Below are positions 51,072 to 59,049 of a DNA stretch of 64,000 bases, in pieces. The notes beneath the pieces are model-generated. The model was not told where the DNA came from. It saw only the letters and a list, made by a program, of their open reading frames with translations, and made no database searches. The stretch's first letter is position 1; every line of letters starts with the position of its first letter. The stretch covers positions 1 through 64,000 of the forward strand of contig DAIRVG010000007.1 of the NCBI GenBank assembly GCA_036802945.1, written 5' to 3'. Position numbers and translations under genes: made by a program. Source of the DNA: Gp6-AA40 sp036802945. Its GTDB lineage: Bacteria > Acidobacteriota > Vicinamibacteria > Vicinamibacterales > UBA2999.

Positions 51072-52211
51072 TTATTTCACTACGGGCTTGGCGAACCTCG
51101 CGGCATCGATCGCTACGTTGGGTTGCACCTTCGCCAGCTCGAATGTCGAGCGGCCATTCAGCCAGCTCACCGTCCACTTGAACGGCATCTTCATGTTGCC
51201 GACATCGCGGTAGTCACTGTAGTCGACGCGCGTGACGATGCGGCCGACGGGCGATACGCCATAGCGGATCATCCGCACCAGCAGACCGGTCTGCGCGTCG
51301 AAGCACAACGTCGCGACGCCGCCGCCCGCCGTGGTGCCCTGGACGACGTTCACCTCGCGATCGTCGATCTCGGTTGGAAAGCCGACGCGCCAGTTGCGCA
51401 GCGCCTGCTTGATGCGGGACGGGAAGAAGATCTCCGCCTCCAGCTTGAGGCCCTCGAGCTCCTGGCCTGTCACCGCGATGAGCGGGAACGGCCGGTCCGT
51501 TGGCGGCCCGGCAATCCATCCAGTGCGACCGTCGTATGCGGTCGTGGTGACTCCGGATTGCGCGTGCACGATGGTCGTCCGGCGCCCGGTCGAGTCCCCA
51601 TAGATTTCGACAGGCGTCTGTTCGGAATCGTCAAACCCGCGATAGAGGCCGTTGGCGACGTAGCTGGTAAAGCTGGCCGGCTGCGGACCACCTACCAACT
51701 GGATGTACCTGTCGAGAACCTGATCGGCCGGCGGCTGCCGGGGCGCCTGCGCAAACGGATCACCCGGTTCGTCGGGTGGCGGCGTGCCGTACAGCTGCGT
51801 CAGGCTCGGCATCACGTTGGGGTTGGTGACGCCTCGGTGACACGTGTTGCACGTCACCATCTGACGACCACCAAAGTTATCGTTGTTGATGCCCTGCATC
51901 ATCGTGATCATACGGCGCGTCGTGCGCTTGAGCGCCGTGTCGTCGGCGTACTTCTCCCAGTTGCCGCCGCTCTCGTCGCTGTGGCAATCCGTGCAGTTCA
52001 GGCCGAGCGAGGCGGCAAAGAACCCCATCGTTGCCATGAACTGATCGACAGGAATCCCCTTGAGCGCCTGGACGTTCTTGAAGACGTCCTCCGCCATCGG
52101 AGGCCTGTCCGTCGGCGCCGCCTGGCCGCCAACCGCCGCGATACTCATCACCCACGCAACGGCCGTCGTGCCCATGGCCGCCACGATTGTCCGCTTTGCC
52201 ACACGCGTCAT
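51072..52211 (-). CDS. reaction-centre-type c-type cytochrome
   Basis: A 379-residue exported protein with two haem-c motifs: CTDCH (residues 73-77) and CNTCHRG (121-125). An MITMMQ helix between them supplies axial Met, the pattern of the photosynthetic reaction-centre cytochrome subunit domain (CytoC_RC). The C-terminal half (from about 165) is a beta-rich domain of unknown function (GLYRGFDDSEQTPVEIYGDS, TGWIAGPP). Such proteins occur in many non-phototrophic Acidobacteriota. The gene is split only by the gap's duplicated flank, which starts inside its first codons. Confidence 0.85.
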   Translation of the reverse strand: MTRVAKRTIVAAMGTTAVAWVMSIAAVGGQAAPTDRPPMAEDVFKNVQALKGIPVDQFMATMGFFAASLGLNCTDCHSDESGGNWEKYADDTALKRTTRRMITMMQGINNDNFGGRQMVTCNTCHRGVTNPNVMPSLTQLYGTPPPDEPGDPFAQAPRQPPADQVLDRYIQLVGGPQPASFTSYVANGLYRGFDDSEQTPVEIYGDSTGRRTTIVHAQSGVTTTAYDGRTGWIAGPPTDRPFPLIAVTGQELEGLKLEAEIFFPSRIKQALRNWRVGFPTEIDDREVNVVQGTTAGGGVATLCFDAQTGLLVRMIRYGVSPVGRIVTRVDYSDYRDVGNMKMPFKWTVSWLNGRSTFELAKVQPNVAIDAARFAKPVVK

Positions 52212-52233
52212 CGAACCCTTCCCCCTAACCCCT

Positions 52234-52333
52234 NNNNNNNNNNNNNNNNNNNNNNNNNNNNNNNNNNNNNNNNNNNNNNNNNNNNNNNNNNNNNNNNNNN
52301 NNNNNNNNNNNNNNNNNNNNNNNNNNNNNNNNN
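52234..52333. other. assembly gap (100 N) flanked by 55-bp identical ends
   Basis: 52179-52233 and 52334-52388 are identical over 55 bp, as at the first gap. The duplicated flank includes the start of the cytochrome gene and a CCCCTAACCCCT repeat. The true gap is probably zero. Confidence 0.85.
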
Positions 52334-52375
52334 CGCCACGATTGTCCGCTTTGCCACACGCGTCATCGAACCCTT

Positions 52376-52396
52376 CCCCCTAACCCCTAACCCCTA
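52376..52396. repeat. CCCCTAA tandem words beside the gap
   Basis: CCCCCTAACCCCTAACCCCT, a C-rich version of the repeat at 3123-3223. It lies at the stop of the next gene and probably caused the contig break. Confidence 0.75.
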
Positions 52397-53191
52397 CTTC
52401 TCCCCCGCGTAGATCTTCTTGACCGCCGCCGCCTCGGTGGCGGACGGGATCATTTCCATCAGGTCCGTATCGGGTGGCAGGAGCCTGAGTTGCAGTTTGT
52501 CGCGCGCGACCCATGGCCTGGTATACGTCTTTGGATCGTCGAGCGTGACAGTGAGCTCCATGAGGTCGCGGCCTACGCGGCGGTAGCGTTCCTCGACCTT
52601 GAGATCGTTGCTGTGCGGGTTGCCCGCGTTGTCGAGCCAGGTCCGTTCGTCGGTCCCCACTGAGTTCACGACGAACGTGTAGTCGTCTTCCCATCGCCCG
52701 ACCGAGTATCCGTACCACCGCGGATCCGGATCCTTTGGCAGCTGGCGACCGTCGGTCCAGATGACGCGCCACCGCTTCTCGAACATGTAGAGCATGAGCA
52801 CCTGGTTCGGCGTGTGCACGACCTGGAACGGCCGAAGCTCGAACAGCAGGTTTCGCGGAAACCCGGAAGGATCCCCCATCGTCGACAGCGGATCGTTGAT
52901 GTCGGGCGCGGGAACCATCCTCGCGCCATCACCGGAGTGGTGTGTTTTTCCGAGCGCGTCGCCCCACGGTGTCAACGGCGCCGCGGGCATTCCGCGCGCG
53001 CCAATCCCCGCGCCGCCCGCATCCCAGATGCCGGACAGATCACGCTTCGGCGCCGGCGCCGTCGGTCCGGTCTGCGGAGCCGCCAGACCCTGCACCCCAC
53101 CCGGGTTGTTCCACGGCAGGTTTTGCGCAGCCGCAACGACCGACAACAGCGCGGTGGCGGCGATCGTGAAGAACGTAAAATGTGTCCTCAT
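52394..53191 (-). CDS. exported protein of an acidobacterial paralogue family (copy 1)
   Basis: A 265-residue protein of unknown function with a signal peptide (HFTFFTIAATALLSVVAAAQ). Conserved segments shared with its neighbour: RDLSGIWDAGG, INDPLSTMGDPSGFPR, FEKRWRVIWTDGRQLPKD, PDPRWYGYSVGRWEDDYTFV, ERTWLDNAGNPHS. The RDLSGIW start is common in secreted Acidobacteriota proteins. Mostly beta-strand predicted. ATG 53191 chosen for the signal peptide, though no close ribosome site is visible. Confidence 0.75.
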   Translation of the reverse strand: MRTHFTFFTIAATALLSVVAAAQNLPWNNPGGVQGLAAPQTGPTAPAPKRDLSGIWDAGGAGIGARGMPAAPLTPWGDALGKTHHSGDGARMVPAPDINDPLSTMGDPSGFPRNLLFELRPFQVVHTPNQVLMLYMFEKRWRVIWTDGRQLPKDPDPRWYGYSVGRWEDDYTFVVNSVGTDERTWLDNAGNPHSNDLKVEERYRRVGRDLMELTVTLDDPKTYTRPWVARDKLQLRLLPPDTDLMEMIPSATEAAAVKKIYAGEK

Positions 53192-53249
53192 ATCGATATC
53201 GAGGGTCCTTCCACGTCCGAATTCAACCACGAAGAACGCAACGGTGTCG

Positions 53250-54050
53250 CTATTTCTTGTCAGTGCGATCGCTGATGTTCTTCCGGAAGTCCATGACCTC
53301 GGTCGGCGAGCAGATCATCTCCATCACGTCCATGTTCGCCGGCGCGCGCGTCAGCGGCATCTTGTCGCGCCCCAGCCAGGGTTTCGTGAAGGTTTTGGCA
53401 TCGTCGATCGTGACCGTGAGCTCCATGCGATCGCGGTTGACGCGGTAATAGCGCTCCTCCACCTTCAGCTCGCCGCTGTGCGGGTTCCCCGCATTATCCA
53501 GCCACGTGCGCTCGTCCATCCCAACCGTCTGGACGACGAAGGTGAAGTCGTCTTCCCAGTGGCCCACCGAGTAGCCGTACCACCGCGGGTCTGGATCCTT
53601 CGGCAGGGCACGCCCGTCGGTCCCGATCACGCGCCACCGCTTCTCGAACATGTAGAGGATCAGGACCTGGTTGGGGGTCTGGACCACCTGGAATGGCCGG
53701 GTCTCGTACAGCACGAGGCGCGGGAAGCCCGCAGGATCGCAAACGGTCGACAGCGGATCGTTGATGTCCGCCTCGTACACCGCGCGCGGTCCGTTTCCCG
53801 GCTTGTACGCGCTGGCCTTCTGCTGGCCCCACTGCGTCCACGGAGCGCTCTGGTGCCCCGGGCCCGCGATGCCGCTACCGCCGGCGTCCCAGATGCCGGT
53901 CAGATCGCGCCTGGGCGAAGGAGCGGATTGCGTCTTCGAGGCATCGATCGCGCTCTGCTCCAGGCCGGCGCTATTCCACTGCTGCGCGCGCGAGGCACCG
54001 GGCAACAAGAGCGCCGCGGCGCACGCCACGATCGTCGTGATTCTCACCAT
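53250..54050 (-). CDS. exported protein of the same paralogue family (copy 2)
   Basis: A 266-residue paralogue of the previous protein, about 60% alike in the core (RDLTGIWDAGGSG, INDPLSTVCDPAGFPR, FEKRWRVIGTDGRALPKD, WYGYSVGHWEDDFTFVVQ). Signal peptide ITTIVACAAALLLPGASRAQ. The start at ATG 54050 lies 7 bases after the stop of the DUF6152-like gene, so genes 54468 to 52394 form an operon of three. Confidence 0.75.
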   Translation of the reverse strand: MVRITTIVACAAALLLPGASRAQQWNSAGLEQSAIDASKTQSAPSPRRDLTGIWDAGGSGIAGPGHQSAPWTQWGQQKASAYKPGNGPRAVYEADINDPLSTVCDPAGFPRLVLYETRPFQVVQTPNQVLILYMFEKRWRVIGTDGRALPKDPDPRWYGYSVGHWEDDFTFVVQTVGMDERTWLDNAGNPHSGELKVEERYYRVNRDRMELTVTIDDAKTFTKPWLGRDKMPLTRAPANMDVMEMICSPTEVMDFRKNISDRTDKK

Positions 54051-54057
54051 GTGGGCC

Positions 54058-54468
54058 CTACTGCGGGAGGGCAGCGGCAGCCGGGGCTGGTCCGCCGGCA
54101 GACAGTGTCGATCCATCGGGTAGCGTCACTGTCCGGAGACGGCCGATCGGCGCGCCGTTTTTCACCGGCTGGAGATTCACGTTGACCTGATCGCCCGCCT
54201 TGAACGAGCCCCGCGCCCAGCCACGCTTCGTCATGTCGGTCGGGTTGCTCACCTCGACTGCCCAGTTGCGCACCGTGCCGGTTTCATCCATCGCATCGAA
54301 CTTGAGAAAGCAATGAGGGTTGGCCCAAATCCAGTCCGTCACGGTTCCCTTCAAGGTAAGGTCCCTGGTCGTGTCAAAGCTGGCGGTGCCGTGGTGGGCG
54401 AATGATGGAGTCGAGGCCACGAGCAAGCCGGCCGCCGTGAGGAACACACCGAGAAGCTTGGCTTTCAC
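54058..54468 (-). CDS. DUF6152-like exported protein
   Basis: A 136-residue secreted protein. GTG 54468 is chosen because GGAGG lies 7 bases upstream and a signal peptide (AKLLGVFLTAAGLLVASTPSFA) follows at once. The mature protein opens HHGTASFDTTRDLTLKGTVT and continues DWIWANPHCFLKFDAMDETG, the typical layout of this family, a small beta-barrel often found beside the RDLSGIW proteins. Function unknown. Confidence 0.8.
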   Translation of the reverse strand: MKAKLLGVFLTAAGLLVASTPSFAHHGTASFDTTRDLTLKGTVTDWIWANPHCFLKFDAMDETGTVRNWAVEVSNPTDMTKRGWARGSFKAGDQVNVNLQPVKNGAPIGRLRTVTLPDGSTLSAGGPAPAAAALPQ

Positions 54469-54625
54469 GAGCAACCTCCAGACGAAGGACAACGATGGCG
54501 ATACGGTAGAGAACCGCACCGGCCGTGTCAAACGATTTCCAGCCATTTCCAGCTGTCAATCGCCTTCCGCTGAAGAGATGTCGGGTGTCAGTTGGCCGAG
54601 GCGAAAGAAGAAATTTCTATTGAAA

Positions 54626-54799
54626 TTACCAGCGGTTGACGCGAGGACGCTGCGCGACGAGGCGCGCGGGATTCCAGATCTGCCCGCAACCGCTGCATCG
54701 CCAGTACGTCGTGTCGGAAACCGTTTTGCTCGTCGTCGTGACAGCGGCAGATTGACAGAAGGGACAGACAGGAGGCGGCGATTCAGGTTCAGGTGTCAT
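54626..54799 (-). CDS. small zinc-ribbon protein (paralogue)
   Basis: A 57-residue protein with CPFC and CSGCGQIWNPARL, the same zinc ribbon as at 33524-33712. ATG 54799 lies 8 bases after the stop of the TPR-like gene, so it is probably co-transcribed. It may serve as a small adaptor or RNA/DNA-binding protein. Confidence 0.6.
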   Translation of the reverse strand: MTPEPESPPPVCPFCQSAAVTTTSKTVSDTTYWRCSGCGQIWNPARLVAQRPRVNRW

Positions 54800-54807
54800 G
54801 GCGATTC

Positions 54808-55647
54808 TCAATCGGCGACGCGCGATTCATGTACGGCAAGGAACCTTCTCAGCTCCTCGTTCTCCGGAAAATCGCGGGCAAGTCCGCGGGCGGTGTCGAC
54901 GGCGCCCGCAATGTTTTTTTCTCGCACCTGCATGTCCCAGAGGGCGAAGCCGGCTTCGGCACGGATGAATACGTCTGCGTCGACCTCGGCCGCTTCCCGC
55001 ACTGTCTTCAGTCCGCGTTTCTTGTTCCCGCCGCCCAGCACCCAGCGCGTGCCTCGCGGCATCTGAGTGTCGACGATGTAGTCGATCCAGGCGCGCGAGA
55101 CGCGGGCTCGGATATTGTCCGGGTTCTCCTTGAGGACGGCGTCAAGTGATTTGCGCGCCTCCCAGTACTCGCCCCAGCCCGTTTTGTGCCCGAGGACGCC
55201 GAGCTGCAGCCATACGTAATTGAGATCGATCTTCCCGAGGAGGAATCTGGTGGCTTCATCCTCCGGCGAGGACTGCAGCCTGGCGCGGGCCACTGCCTGC
55301 GCCGAGGACGTGACGGTCCGGAACGCGGCGAGCCAATCTGCGCAGCGGGCACAGGCTTTCAACGCCTTCTCCTTGTCCGCTTGCCCGGCAACGGCGCGTT
55401 TGATTTGAAACAGCAGGGTCGAGGATCGCAGCTCGCACCCTGCGAGACCCTCGAGGTCTGGCGAGCACAGCTCGAGCGTCAGCGCGTCAGCAGCCTCGTA
55501 GCGTCCGTTGTAAAAGAGTCGCTGCGCGTCATCCAGGACCGGCACCGCGACCGCTTCGACCCCCGCTGGGGAGACGTCGTCCTGCGCGTACGCGGGCGAA
55601 GCCGCGAGCGCAGCGACGAGCGCAATCAGAATGGGTGCCGTTTTCAT
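54808..55647 (-). CDS. exported helical-repeat (TPR-like) protein
   Basis: About 279 residues; signal peptide (KTAPILIALVAALAASPAYAQ) and a mostly helical body with TPR-like stretches (AQRLFYNGRYEAADALTLEL, EARKSLDAVLKENPDNIRAR, FALWDMQVREKNIAGAVDTA). Four cysteines in the middle (CSPDLEGLAGC, CARC) may form disulfides. ATG 55647 has GAGGAG about 12 bases upstream. Role unknown; perhaps a periplasmic scaffold. Confidence 0.7.
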   Translation of the reverse strand: MKTAPILIALVAALAASPAYAQDDVSPAGVEAVAVPVLDDAQRLFYNGRYEAADALTLELCSPDLEGLAGCELRSSTLLFQIKRAVAGQADKEKALKACARCADWLAAFRTVTSSAQAVARARLQSSPEDEATRFLLGKIDLNYVWLQLGVLGHKTGWGEYWEARKSLDAVLKENPDNIRARVSRAWIDYIVDTQMPRGTRWVLGGGNKKRGLKTVREAAEVDADVFIRAEAGFALWDMQVREKNIAGAVDTARGLARDFPENEELRRFLAVHESRVAD

Positions 55648-55802
55648 CGATCGGCTGGCTCCTCGGCGAGATGCCTTGATGAGGAACCCGCCATGCGCGG
55701 ATGGCTCAGGAAAGGTAGACAGAGTATACACTTCACCGCGTCACCATTGCCCTTGGTCCAGGCGGATCCAAGGGACCCGCACTGCAACCGTCGGAGGCTT
55801 TT

Positions 55803-56585
55803 ATGCGACGTGTGATCTCTCTCAGCTCGACTGTGGGATTGGCTTTATTACTAGCGATCGTGTGTAGCGTGTTCGTCATCGCGCAACAACCCGCGCAAGG
55901 CGGGGGAAGGCAGGGACGAGCTGGCGGTGGCGGCAACGGCGCGGCGCGCGCGTCAACAGCCCCGGCGTTCTTCAAGGTCGAGTGGGTTCAGCCGCAGGGC
56001 CAGACCGGCCAGGTTCCGATCGTCCAGGGAAATGTCGCCGATCCGAACGTCGAAGTGAAATGGTACGGCGAGGCCGCGAAGCACCTGCTCACATCGGGCA
56101 CGCCGGGCAGCGACACCACACCGTTCAGCGCCTGGTCGGGCGAATGCGACGGGCCGTTCGCGATCACGTTCAAACAGAAAAACAACTATGCGGATCTCTC
56201 CGGCCTCGGGAAGGTCCGGTGGGTGATCAAGACGTCGGGCTTCCACGCCGTGCGTCCGGTGGTGAAGCTCGCCGATGGCACGATGCTCGTCGGCGATCGC
56301 GCTGACGTCTCCGTTCCGATGCTCGTCACGAGCGAGTTCGCCCTGTCAGGCGTCCGCTGGATCAAGCTCGATCCGATGCGCGTCGTCACGGTGAACAACG
56401 GTGGCGGCAGCCCGAACAACGAAATCTGGGTACCGAATCCGGATCTGACGAAGGTCGACGAAGTCGGCTTCGCCGATCTGATGCCGGGCAGCGGTCACGG
56501 CACCGGCGGATACATCCACCTCAGCACCATCGAGGTGTTCGCGAAGCCCGTGCCCCGCACGGCGACGAGCGCCGCCAACCGGTAA
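55803..56585 (+). CDS. exported protein of unknown function
   Basis: A 260-residue secreted protein with a signal peptide (VGLALLLAIVCSVFVIAQ), a Gly/Arg-rich linker and a beta-rich body (KVEWVQPQGQTGQVPIVQGN, KVRWVIKTSGFHAVRPVVKL, GSGHGTGGYIHLSTIEVFAK). The layout resembles a galactose-binding-like or laminin-G-like jelly roll, but no family is recognised with confidence. It is divergent from the TPR-like gene and convergent with the dihaem cytochrome gene. Confidence 0.65.
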   Translation: MRRVISLSSTVGLALLLAIVCSVFVIAQQPAQGGGRQGRAGGGGNGAARASTAPAFFKVEWVQPQGQTGQVPIVQGNVADPNVEVKWYGEAAKHLLTSGTPGSDTTPFSAWSGECDGPFAITFKQKNNYADLSGLGKVRWVIKTSGFHAVRPVVKLADGTMLVGDRADVSVPMLVTSEFALSGVRWIKLDPMRVVTVNNGGGSPNNEIWVPNPDLTKVDEVGFADLMPGSGHGTGGYIHLSTIEVFAKPVPRTATSAANR

Positions 56586-56619
56586 TCCCCACGCTCACGA
56601 AGCGACGGGCCAAGGCCTG

Positions 56620-57708
56620 CTATTTCAGGTCTTCCTTCATCCATCTCGTGATCGCCTCGATCGCGTCGTGATCGGGCACCACGGTCCCAAGCGGCGGCAT
56701 TTGTGAAGACGGCCGCCGCGACTTCATCCGGTACAGCAGCGCGCTCAGATCCGGCGAACCTGGCGCGATGCGGGCGCTGGCGCCGTTGCCCGCGCCGGGG
56801 ATCTGCCATGCGCTGGCACGGCGGACGGTTGTCTCGATGGCGACGTTCGGCCCACCTTCGCCCGAGGCTTCGCCGTGCAAGCGCGGGCCCGACGGCTGCT
56901 TCAACAACATGCCCAGCGACGCGAGCGACCCTTCACTGTTGTGACACATGCCGCAGTTGGTCGACAGATATCCGAGCATGGCGCGAGCCCGCGGATTGTC
57001 GGCGCGGATGCGGGGCGGGTGCGAGATCAGGTCGGAGCGTCGCGGCCGCAATACACCGTCATCCATCAATGTCTGCAGCGTGACCATCTCAGGCGTCAAT
57101 GGCTCGCCATGGATCGCGTTCGGGTCGCGGTCCGTCGAGAGCTGCAGCGCGCTGAACCCGAGGATCTCGGTACGCTTCGAGTCGTGGCACGCGCGGCACT
57201 CCTCCACCGACGGAATGGTGTGACGGCGATTCGAGGTGATTTCCGCCACAGCGACGTCACCGTCAGCGGGAGCGAGGGCCGCGTCGGTCTGCTCCTCGTT
57301 CCACTTGTAGCTCGCAAACACCCACCCCTGCTCGCCGGCGCGCCAGAGCAGCCGCGTTTCGACGCGCCGGCCGTTGAACTCGAATTCCTTCCAGAACTTC
57401 GTGCCCACGGGGAACACCCACGCGTCGACGTCGGTGACATCGATCGGCGCGCCAGGCGGCAGATAGACCCAACGCTGTTTTTGTGCGCCGTCGCTCCACA
57501 ATGGGTATTGCGGCGAGTACGGGCGATTGCGCGGGTCGACGACGAGCCTGCCGCCTTTTGCGTACAAGCCCGTCTCGGACAGCAGCCGCGGCGCCATCGG
57601 CGCGCCGCCCCGCGAATCCCCGTTATGGGTGGCGGCCGACGGGGCACCTGTCACGATGACGCCGGCGACGAGCAGCGCTCCGATTGATTTACCCAGCACG
57701 GGACGCAT
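56620..57708 (-). CDS. dihaem c-type cytochrome
   Basis: A 362-residue periplasmic cytochrome with haem motifs CRACH (171-175) and CGMCH (252-256) and a SQMPPLGT axial-Met segment near the end. The N-terminal part (LLSETGLYAKGGRLVVDPRN.. YPLWSDGAQKQRWVYLPPG) matches the 'SO2930-like' dihaem family. Signal peptide SIGALLVAGVIVTGAPSAA. Follows the monohaem cytochrome gene by 4 bases, so both are in one operon and probably act in one electron path. Confidence 0.85.
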   Translation of the reverse strand: MRPVLGKSIGALLVAGVIVTGAPSAATHNGDSRGGAPMAPRLLSETGLYAKGGRLVVDPRNRPYSPQYPLWSDGAQKQRWVYLPPGAPIDVTDVDAWVFPVGTKFWKEFEFNGRRVETRLLWRAGEQGWVFASYKWNEEQTDAALAPADGDVAVAEITSNRRHTIPSVEECRACHDSKRTEILGFSALQLSTDRDPNAIHGEPLTPEMVTLQTLMDDGVLRPRRSDLISHPPRIRADNPRARAMLGYLSTNCGMCHNSEGSLASLGMLLKQPSGPRLHGEASGEGGPNVAIETTVRRASAWQIPGAGNGASARIAPGSPDLSALLYRMKSRRPSSQMPPLGTVVPDHDAIEAITRWMKEDLK

Positions 57709-57712
57709 CGAC

Positions 57713-58306
57713 TTAGTTTGTCTGGGCTCCGGGCGCGTCAGGCGGATCGATCGGCGCAGGCACGCGGTTGTGCACCGGCTTCAGCGACTGCAAGTACGCG
57801 AACAGGTCCGTGAAGTCGCTGGCCGTCAGGTTTCGGAGGACCTGCACCGGCATCGGCGGCAGGACTGGACGCCCCTTCCCCTGGTGCCGTCCCGTTTTCA
57901 TCGTCGCGACGAACATCTCCTCGGTCCATGAGCCGAGACCCGTTTCCGGGTCCGGTGTGAGGTTCGCCGTGAAGCTGACGCCCCACGGACCGGCAAACGC
58001 TGTGCTGGTCGCTGCGCCGACCATTGCCCACGGACCCGGCGGCAGCTCCGGCGCGGGCGGCATCGTCAGCTGTTCCGGATGCCCTGTAAGCGCGCGGTCC
58101 ATGTCCGGCTCGGGGCCGCGCGGTCCGAGCTTCAGCGGCGTATGACAGTCGTGGCAGCCCATGATGCTCACGAGGTACTTGCCCCGAGCGACGCGGGCAG
58201 GGTCGGATGGCGCAGGTGCGGGTTCCGGCACAGCGCGCGCGACCATGCCGGAAAGCAGGATCGCCGTGAGCGCCGCAAACGTGATCGTCGAATAGCTTCG
58301 CTTCAT
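57713..58306 (-). CDS. monohaem c-type cytochrome
   Basis: A 197-residue periplasmic cytochrome c. Signal peptide (STITFAALTAILLSGMVARA), haem motif CHDCH in YLVSIMGCHDCHTPLKLGPR, and an axial-Met segment MPVQVLRNLTASDFTDLFAYLQ late in the protein. ATG 58306 follows AGGAGA by 6 bases. First gene of a two-gene cytochrome operon with the dihaem protein. Confidence 0.88.
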   Translation of the reverse strand: MKRSYSTITFAALTAILLSGMVARAVPEPAPAPSDPARVARGKYLVSIMGCHDCHTPLKLGPRGPEPDMDRALTGHPEQLTMPPAPELPPGPWAMVGAATSTAFAGPWGVSFTANLTPDPETGLGSWTEEMFVATMKTGRHQGKGRPVLPPMPVQVLRNLTASDFTDLFAYLQSLKPVHNRVPAPIDPPDAPGAQTN

Positions 58307-58410
58307 GTGAGGTCTCCTGAAGTGTTCTCGAGTGTTAACGCGAGAAACCAACGGAAACCCCGCAGCCGTCGCTAAACAATTGATACGTTCGGCGTTACGG
58401 CTTTTCACTC

Positions 58411-58491
58411 CCACATAGCGACGGAGACACGAAGACACGGAGAGACTATCTTTGGATTCGCTCCGTGACTCCGTGCCTCCGTGGCCCGTGG
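58411..58491. repeat. CACGGAG-type palindromic repeat
   Basis: Left arm GCGACGGAGACACGAAGACA.., right arm with CCGTGACTCCGTGCCTCCGT. In the gap between the cytochrome operon and the cupin gene. Confidence 0.8.
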
Positions 58492-58498
58492 AAGTGGC

Positions 58499-58903
58499 CT
58501 AGTACAGTTTCTTGGTCTGGATGAAGGTCTCCGGCGTTCCATCCGCCGGATTCACAAAGATAACGTCTTTCGGATCGCGCCGCGGCGTGTCGACCGACAG
58601 GAACACCAGAGGCTCTTCACCAATCGGCACGATCGCGTGCACCGTCCGCTTCTTGAAGAACACCAGCTGCCCGGGTCCGGCCTCGAACGGCTCCTTCTCG
58701 CCCATCGAGAACAAGCACCGGCCTGAGACAACAAACAGGTATTCGTCGCAGGTCGCGTGGTAGTGCGCGGGAACGTTCTTGTAGATCCGGAAGACGCGCG
58801 AGCTCGCTTCCTGTTCGTCGGTCAGCCGAGTATCGACGAGCATCGTCTCGGCGCTGTCCGGAAATTTCTTCGCGATCGCGTTGATGTCAAACACACTATT
58901 CAT
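58499..58903 (-). CDS. cupin-domain protein
   Basis: A 134-residue single-cupin protein. Metal-binding motif 1 (YHATCDEYLFVVSG) and motif 2 (GQLVFFKKRTVHAIVP) are both present with their His and Glu residues. Ends ETFIQTKKLY. No signal peptide, so cytoplasmic. The substrate is unknown; single cupins of this kind include sugar isomerases and dioxygenases. ATG 58903 follows GGAG by 4 bases. Divergent from the outer-membrane protein gene at 59050. Confidence 0.85.
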   Translation of the reverse strand: MNSVFDINAIAKKFPDSAETMLVDTRLTDEQEASSRVFRIYKNVPAHYHATCDEYLFVVSGRCLFSMGEKEPFEAGPGQLVFFKKRTVHAIVPIGEEPLVFLSVDTPRRDPKDVIFVNPADGTPETFIQTKKLY

Positions 58904-59049
58904 GCTGCTCCATTGCACTTTCGTACGGTGGTTTTGCGACCTTCAGCCGGCCAACGGTGCGCGATCTGATGAGAACCGGGACACTGCCCCGGAGTTACGA
59001 TGCCCATTCCCGTTGGCGAAAAGGGCACCACCTAGGTACAGTATTCCGC

